Source of the DNA: an uncultured Holdemanella sp.
Lineage (GTDB): Bacteria > Bacillota_I > Bacilli_A > Erysipelotrichales > Erysipelotrichaceae
Direction of reading: 5' to 3'
Length of the DNA: 8,675 nucleotides
NCBI RefSeq assembly: GCF_934772795.1
Contig: NZ_CAKVMR010000084.1
Coordinates: 1 to 8,675, forward strand
The stretch's first letter is position 1; each line of letters opens with the position of its first letter. Position numbers and translations under genes: made by a program. The notes beneath the pieces are model-generated. The model searched no databases, had not been told where the DNA came from, and worked only from the letters and a program-made list of their open reading frames with translations. Shown piece after piece: positions 6,860 through 8,675 of this stretch.

Positions 6860-6900
6860 CCGAATATTCGAGATTAAAAATCCGAATATCGGTCTTTTTT
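6852..6900 (+). terminator. Strong hairpin terminator at the left IS end
   Basis: The arm AAAAAGGACCGAATATTCG pairs with CGAATATCGGTC plus six T (6883-6900), with one bulged A. An inner GATT/AATC helix closes an AAA loop. The one wobble pair (G6857 with T6895) is allowed only in plus-strand RNA. It can end transcripts of the flavodiiron gene. If the IS boundaries are right it belongs to the IS and also shields the transposase from outside transcription. Confidence 0.85.
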
Positions 6901-6908
6901 GGTATACT
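6900..6908 (+). promoter_or_regulatory. Extended -10 promoter of the transposase gene
   Basis: TGG-TATACT is a good extended -10 (TGN-TATAAT type) placed directly after the hairpin's T run. No -35 is visible in the upstream hairpin. The expected transcription start is near 6915, downstream of the ATG at 6909 and exactly at an in-frame GTG. Confidence 0.55.
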
Positions 6909-8501
6909 ATGTTTGTGAACAAATACCTAGTTAATTGTAATGCATATCAACCATCATTTCAATTCCCTTTGTGTTTTTCTTATGATGATGTCGTTGAAAA
7001 AGACGATATCTCAAGAACTGTGAAGGAAGTCGTAGAAGAGGTCAACGTTTTTAAATATATCGATTTCTCACAGGATAACGCTCATGGATATGATGCAATC
7101 CAAATGTTTGAAGCGGTCATTCTTGCATTTGCGATAAATGGTTATGCTTCTCTTCGTGATCTAGAAAAATTATGTAAATATGACATCCGTTTCAAATTCA
7201 TTATGGATGGAAAAACTCCTTCTCATATGGCTTTTGAAAGGTTTATCAAAGACAAGCTTACTACGCCTATCGAAGACATATTTGTGGATATTAACAAGTA
7301 TATCGAAGCTCATGATGTCATAGATACAGAAGTCTTATATATTGATGGAACAAAATTCGAAGCCAATGCCAATAAAATGACTTTTGTATGGATGAAAGCC
7401 ACAAAGAAATTCAGAGAAAAGCGTTGGATCAAAGTTATGGACAGGCTTTCTGCATTTAATAAATACTGTTCAAAAAACAATTTGAATATTCGTTTTTCAA
7501 TTGTGCGAGAAATTAATTTCGATTACCTGTTTGAAGTAGTTTCTGTGATAGAACAGCTGATGGCGAAGAATTCAATCCAAGTTGTGCATGGTAAAGGTAA
7601 AAAGAAACATGACCTACAAAGGTATCAGGAAGCATTTAAAGAAGATGCTTTGAAGATGTGGAAATACGCCATGTATTCTGATATTGCAGGGGATCGAAAT
7701 AGTTTTTCAAAGACAGATACAGATGCAACGTTCATGCACATGAAATACGATTACTATAACCATACAAACGTATTCAAGCCTGGATATAATGTACAGGTTG
7801 GAAGCAGTGAAGGATATATTCGACATGTATATGTTTCAAGTGATGCCAATGATTTAAGAACATATATTCCATTTATGGAAGGTTATCATATGGCTTACGG
7901 AAGCTATCCACATGCCACACCAGCAGATGCAGGATATGGAAGTTTTGACAATTATAAATACGACAAGGAACATGGTATTCAATTGTATATGAAATACAGT
8001 GGAATGCGTAAAGAAGCTGAAAAGAAAACAGCTAAAAATCAATTTACCCGTGCCCAGATGAATCCAAATGAAGAAGATAAGGTCATCTGTCCAGCAGGCT
8101 ACGAGTTCACATTGGTGGATACACGAATTGAAAGACGTGGCATGTATCCACGAGAAATCGAAATGTATCAGAATGAACATTGTAAAGGCTGTCCATTCAA
8201 ATCCCAGTGTACAAAGTCAAAAACAGGACGAACGATACAAAGGTGTCGAGAACTTGAAGCCTATAAAAATGAAGTCAAAGAAAATCTTTTGACAGATCAA
8301 GGTAAAAGGTACATGACGCAAAGAAGTATCTGGAGTGAAGGAATCTTTGGACAGATCAAAGAAGACAATCATTATGATAAATTACGTCGTCGCGGCATAT
8401 CTGGTGTAAAACTAGAGATACTACTGGTATGTATCGGTCATAATCTAAGAAGATATCACACTCGAAAACTAGAATTCCAGAAAAACAACAAATTAAACTA
8501 A
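6909..8501 (+). CDS. IS1182-family DDE transposase
   Basis: This 530-residue protein is a complete IS1182-type transposase (IS4-related RNase-H fold) that cuts and joins the IS ends. The N-terminal DUF772-like helical region runs about 40-125 (YDAIQMFEAVILAF and SLRDLEKLCKYDIRFKFIMDG). The likely catalytic triad is D146 in YIDGTKFEANANK, D340 in TPADAGYGS and E477 in RSIWSEGIFGQIKED. Between them lie the family pattern DTDATFMHMK (270-279) and, before the glutamate, a cysteine cluster (C394, C425, C428, C434) probably binding zinc. No frameshift or stop interrupts it, so it may be active. The ATG at 6909 has no Shine-Dalgarno and sits against the -10 TATACT; the GTG at codon 3 (6915) is an alternative, possibly leaderless, start. 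It is the only gene of the element. Confidence 0.95.
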   Translation: MFVNKYLVNCNAYQPSFQFPLCFSYDDVVEKDDISRTVKEVVEEVNVFKYIDFSQDNAHGYDAIQMFEAVILAFAINGYASLRDLEKLCKYDIRFKFIMDGKTPSHMAFERFIKDKLTTPIEDIFVDINKYIEAHDVIDTEVLYIDGTKFEANANKMTFVWMKATKKFREKRWIKVMDRLSAFNKYCSKNNLNIRFSIVREINFDYLFEVVSVIEQLMAKNSIQVVHGKGKKKHDLQRYQEAFKEDALKMWKYAMYSDIAGDRNSFSKTDTDATFMHMKYDYYNHTNVFKPGYNVQVGSSEGYIRHVYVSSDANDLRTYIPFMEGYHMAYGSYPHATPADAGYGSFDNYKYDKEHGIQLYMKYSGMRKEAEKKTAKNQFTRAQMNPNEEDKVICPAGYEFTLVDTRIERRGMYPREIEMYQNEHCKGCPFKSQCTKSKTGRTIQRCRELEAYKNEVKENLLTDQGKRYMTQRSIWSEGIFGQIKEDNHYDKLRRRGISGVKLEILLVCIGHNLRRYHTRKLEFQKNNKLN

Positions 8502-8515
8502 GGTTCTAAAAGTAA

Positions 8516-8589
8516 AAAAGATGAAAATAGACATTTGTTTTTAGTGCGCCCAAAAAGGCAGTAAGGTTAGATGTGTATTTTCATTTTTT
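8516..8589 (+). terminator. Long structured hairpin at the right IS end
   Basis: Three stacked helices can form just after the transposase stop. They are 8516-8529 with 8576-8589 (14 bp), ACATTT with AGATGT (8531-8536 and 8569-8574), and TGCGCC with GGC-A-GTA around a CAAAAA loop (8545-8563). Three wobble pairs (G8520-T8585, T8535-G8570, G8546-T8562) are valid only in plus-strand RNA, so the structure belongs to the transposase transcript. The right arm is T-rich and overlaps the right inverted repeat. It probably ends or stabilises the transposase mRNA; a small RNA cannot be excluded. Confidence 0.6.
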
Positions 8590-8597
8590 ATTTGGAT
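8581..8597 (-). repeat. Right terminal inverted repeat of the IS
   Basis: Read inward on the minus strand it is ATCCAAATAAAAAATGA, matching the left repeat at 15 of 17 positions. Its inner part doubles as the 3' arm of the hairpin at 8516-8589. Confidence 0.6.
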
Positions 8598-8617
8598 TAC
8601 AAGGTATATGGTAAAAC

Positions 8618-8675
8618 AAAAGGAGCTGAACTCCATAAGCGATAAAATTCACTTACTCGTTACAGCCCCTTTTTT
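8618..8675 (-). terminator. Structured hairpin terminator beyond the IS, minus-strand
   Basis: Outer arms pair 8618-8628 with 8663-8673, then AAC/GTT (8629-8631 with 8659-8661) past a bulged A8662. An inner 7-bp helix (8636-8642 with 8649-8655) closes a TAAAAT loop. Two pairs (8624-8667 and 8640-8651) are A-C or C-A mismatches in plus-strand RNA but G-U wobbles in minus-strand RNA, where the stem is followed by UUUUGUUUU. It therefore fits best as the terminator of a minus-strand gene to the right of the window. It could also stop plus-strand transcripts through its six T at 8670-8675. Confidence 0.65.

Larger units (their letters stand above)
6843..8597 (+). mobile_element. IS1182-family insertion sequence, apparently complete
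   Basis: The element is defined by a full transposase gene and by a candidate terminal inverted repeat pair: ATCCTAATAAAAAAGGA at 6843-6859 and, read from the right end inward, ATCCAAATAAAAAATGA at 8597-8581 (15 of 17 identical). The resulting 1755 bp agrees with the size of IS1182-family elements. The left end lies 9 bp after the flavodiiron stop codon, so that gene is intact. I see no clear target duplication next to these ends. The repeats are A-rich, so the boundaries are inferred. The transposase assignment itself is firm. Confidence 0.7.

Noticed and set aside
7854..8180. 108-codon open frame on the minus strand inside the transposase gene
   Set aside because: Entirely antisense to the catalytic region of the transposase, hydrophobic low-complexity translation, no start signals. 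Shadow frame.
6901..8611. GGTATAC (6901) and GGTATATGG (8603) as a target-site duplication
   Set aside because: The first copy lies inside the element next to the transposase start and the two differ after six bases, so they do not flank the element as a duplication should.
6851..8675. Possible IS ends formed by AAAAAAGG at 6851-6858 and CCTTTTTT at 8668-8675
   Set aside because: Identity stops after 8 low-complexity bases and both are better explained as hairpin arms. The 17-bp pair at 6843-6859 and 8581-8597 is a better fit.
8502..8675. CRISPR repeats, tracrRNA or a tRNA in the 3' non-coding stretch
   Set aside because: No repeated units with spacers, no Cas genes nearby and no cloverleaf. 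The hairpins are explained as terminators or IS end structures.

Overview
The window looks like chromosomal DNA from a low-GC, anaerobic gut-type member of the Firmicutes. The evidence is AT-rich coding DNA, strong AGGAGG ribosome binding sites, CIRCE (HrcA) operators before clpB, a class C flavodiiron-type oxygen-scavenging protein, and an IS1182-family insertion sequence. A member of Erysipelotrichia is my best guess; that is inference, because no marker gene such as rRNA is present.

Layout. (1) 1-2727, minus strand: the disaggregase gene clpB. Its promoter is bracketed by two CIRCE-type operators, and a hairpin at the window's left edge follows the gene. (2) 2743-4327: a fructose-6-phosphate-aldolase-type member of the TalC/FSA family (minus) diverges from a DeoR/GlpR-family repressor (plus). 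A 38-bp dyad lies between them and is the likely operator. (3) 4334-5473, minus: nagA, converging on the repressor gene and sharing a bidirectional terminator hairpin with it. (4) 5522-6833, plus: a flavodiiron protein gene (fprA-like) whose promoter overlaps the divergent nagA promoter. (5) 6843-8597: an apparently intact IS1182-family element with a 530-codon DDE transposase, imperfect 17-bp terminal inverted repeats, and a hairpin built into each end. (6) 8598-8675: a short flank holding a structured hairpin terminator, which probably was the original 3' boundary of the fprA gene before the IS inserted.

How the genes relate. clpB is a heat-shock gene. fsa, the DeoR-type gene and nagA form a small sugar-phosphate region. 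NagA makes glucosamine-6-phosphate, which NagB (not in this window) turns into fructose-6-phosphate. Fructose-6-phosphate is the substrate of FSA-type aldolases, and DeoR-type regulators sense sugar phosphates. The flavodiiron protein is a separate oxygen/NO defence gene.

I see no CRISPR array, phage genes, tRNA, rRNA or undescribed multi-gene system. The most interesting signals are regulatory. They are the double CIRCE around the clpB promoter, two genes (deoR-type and transposase) whose extended -10 elements end exactly 6 nt before a start codon with no Shine-Dalgarno (possible leaderless mRNAs), and the IS ends in which inverted repeat and terminator-like hairpin are the same DNA.
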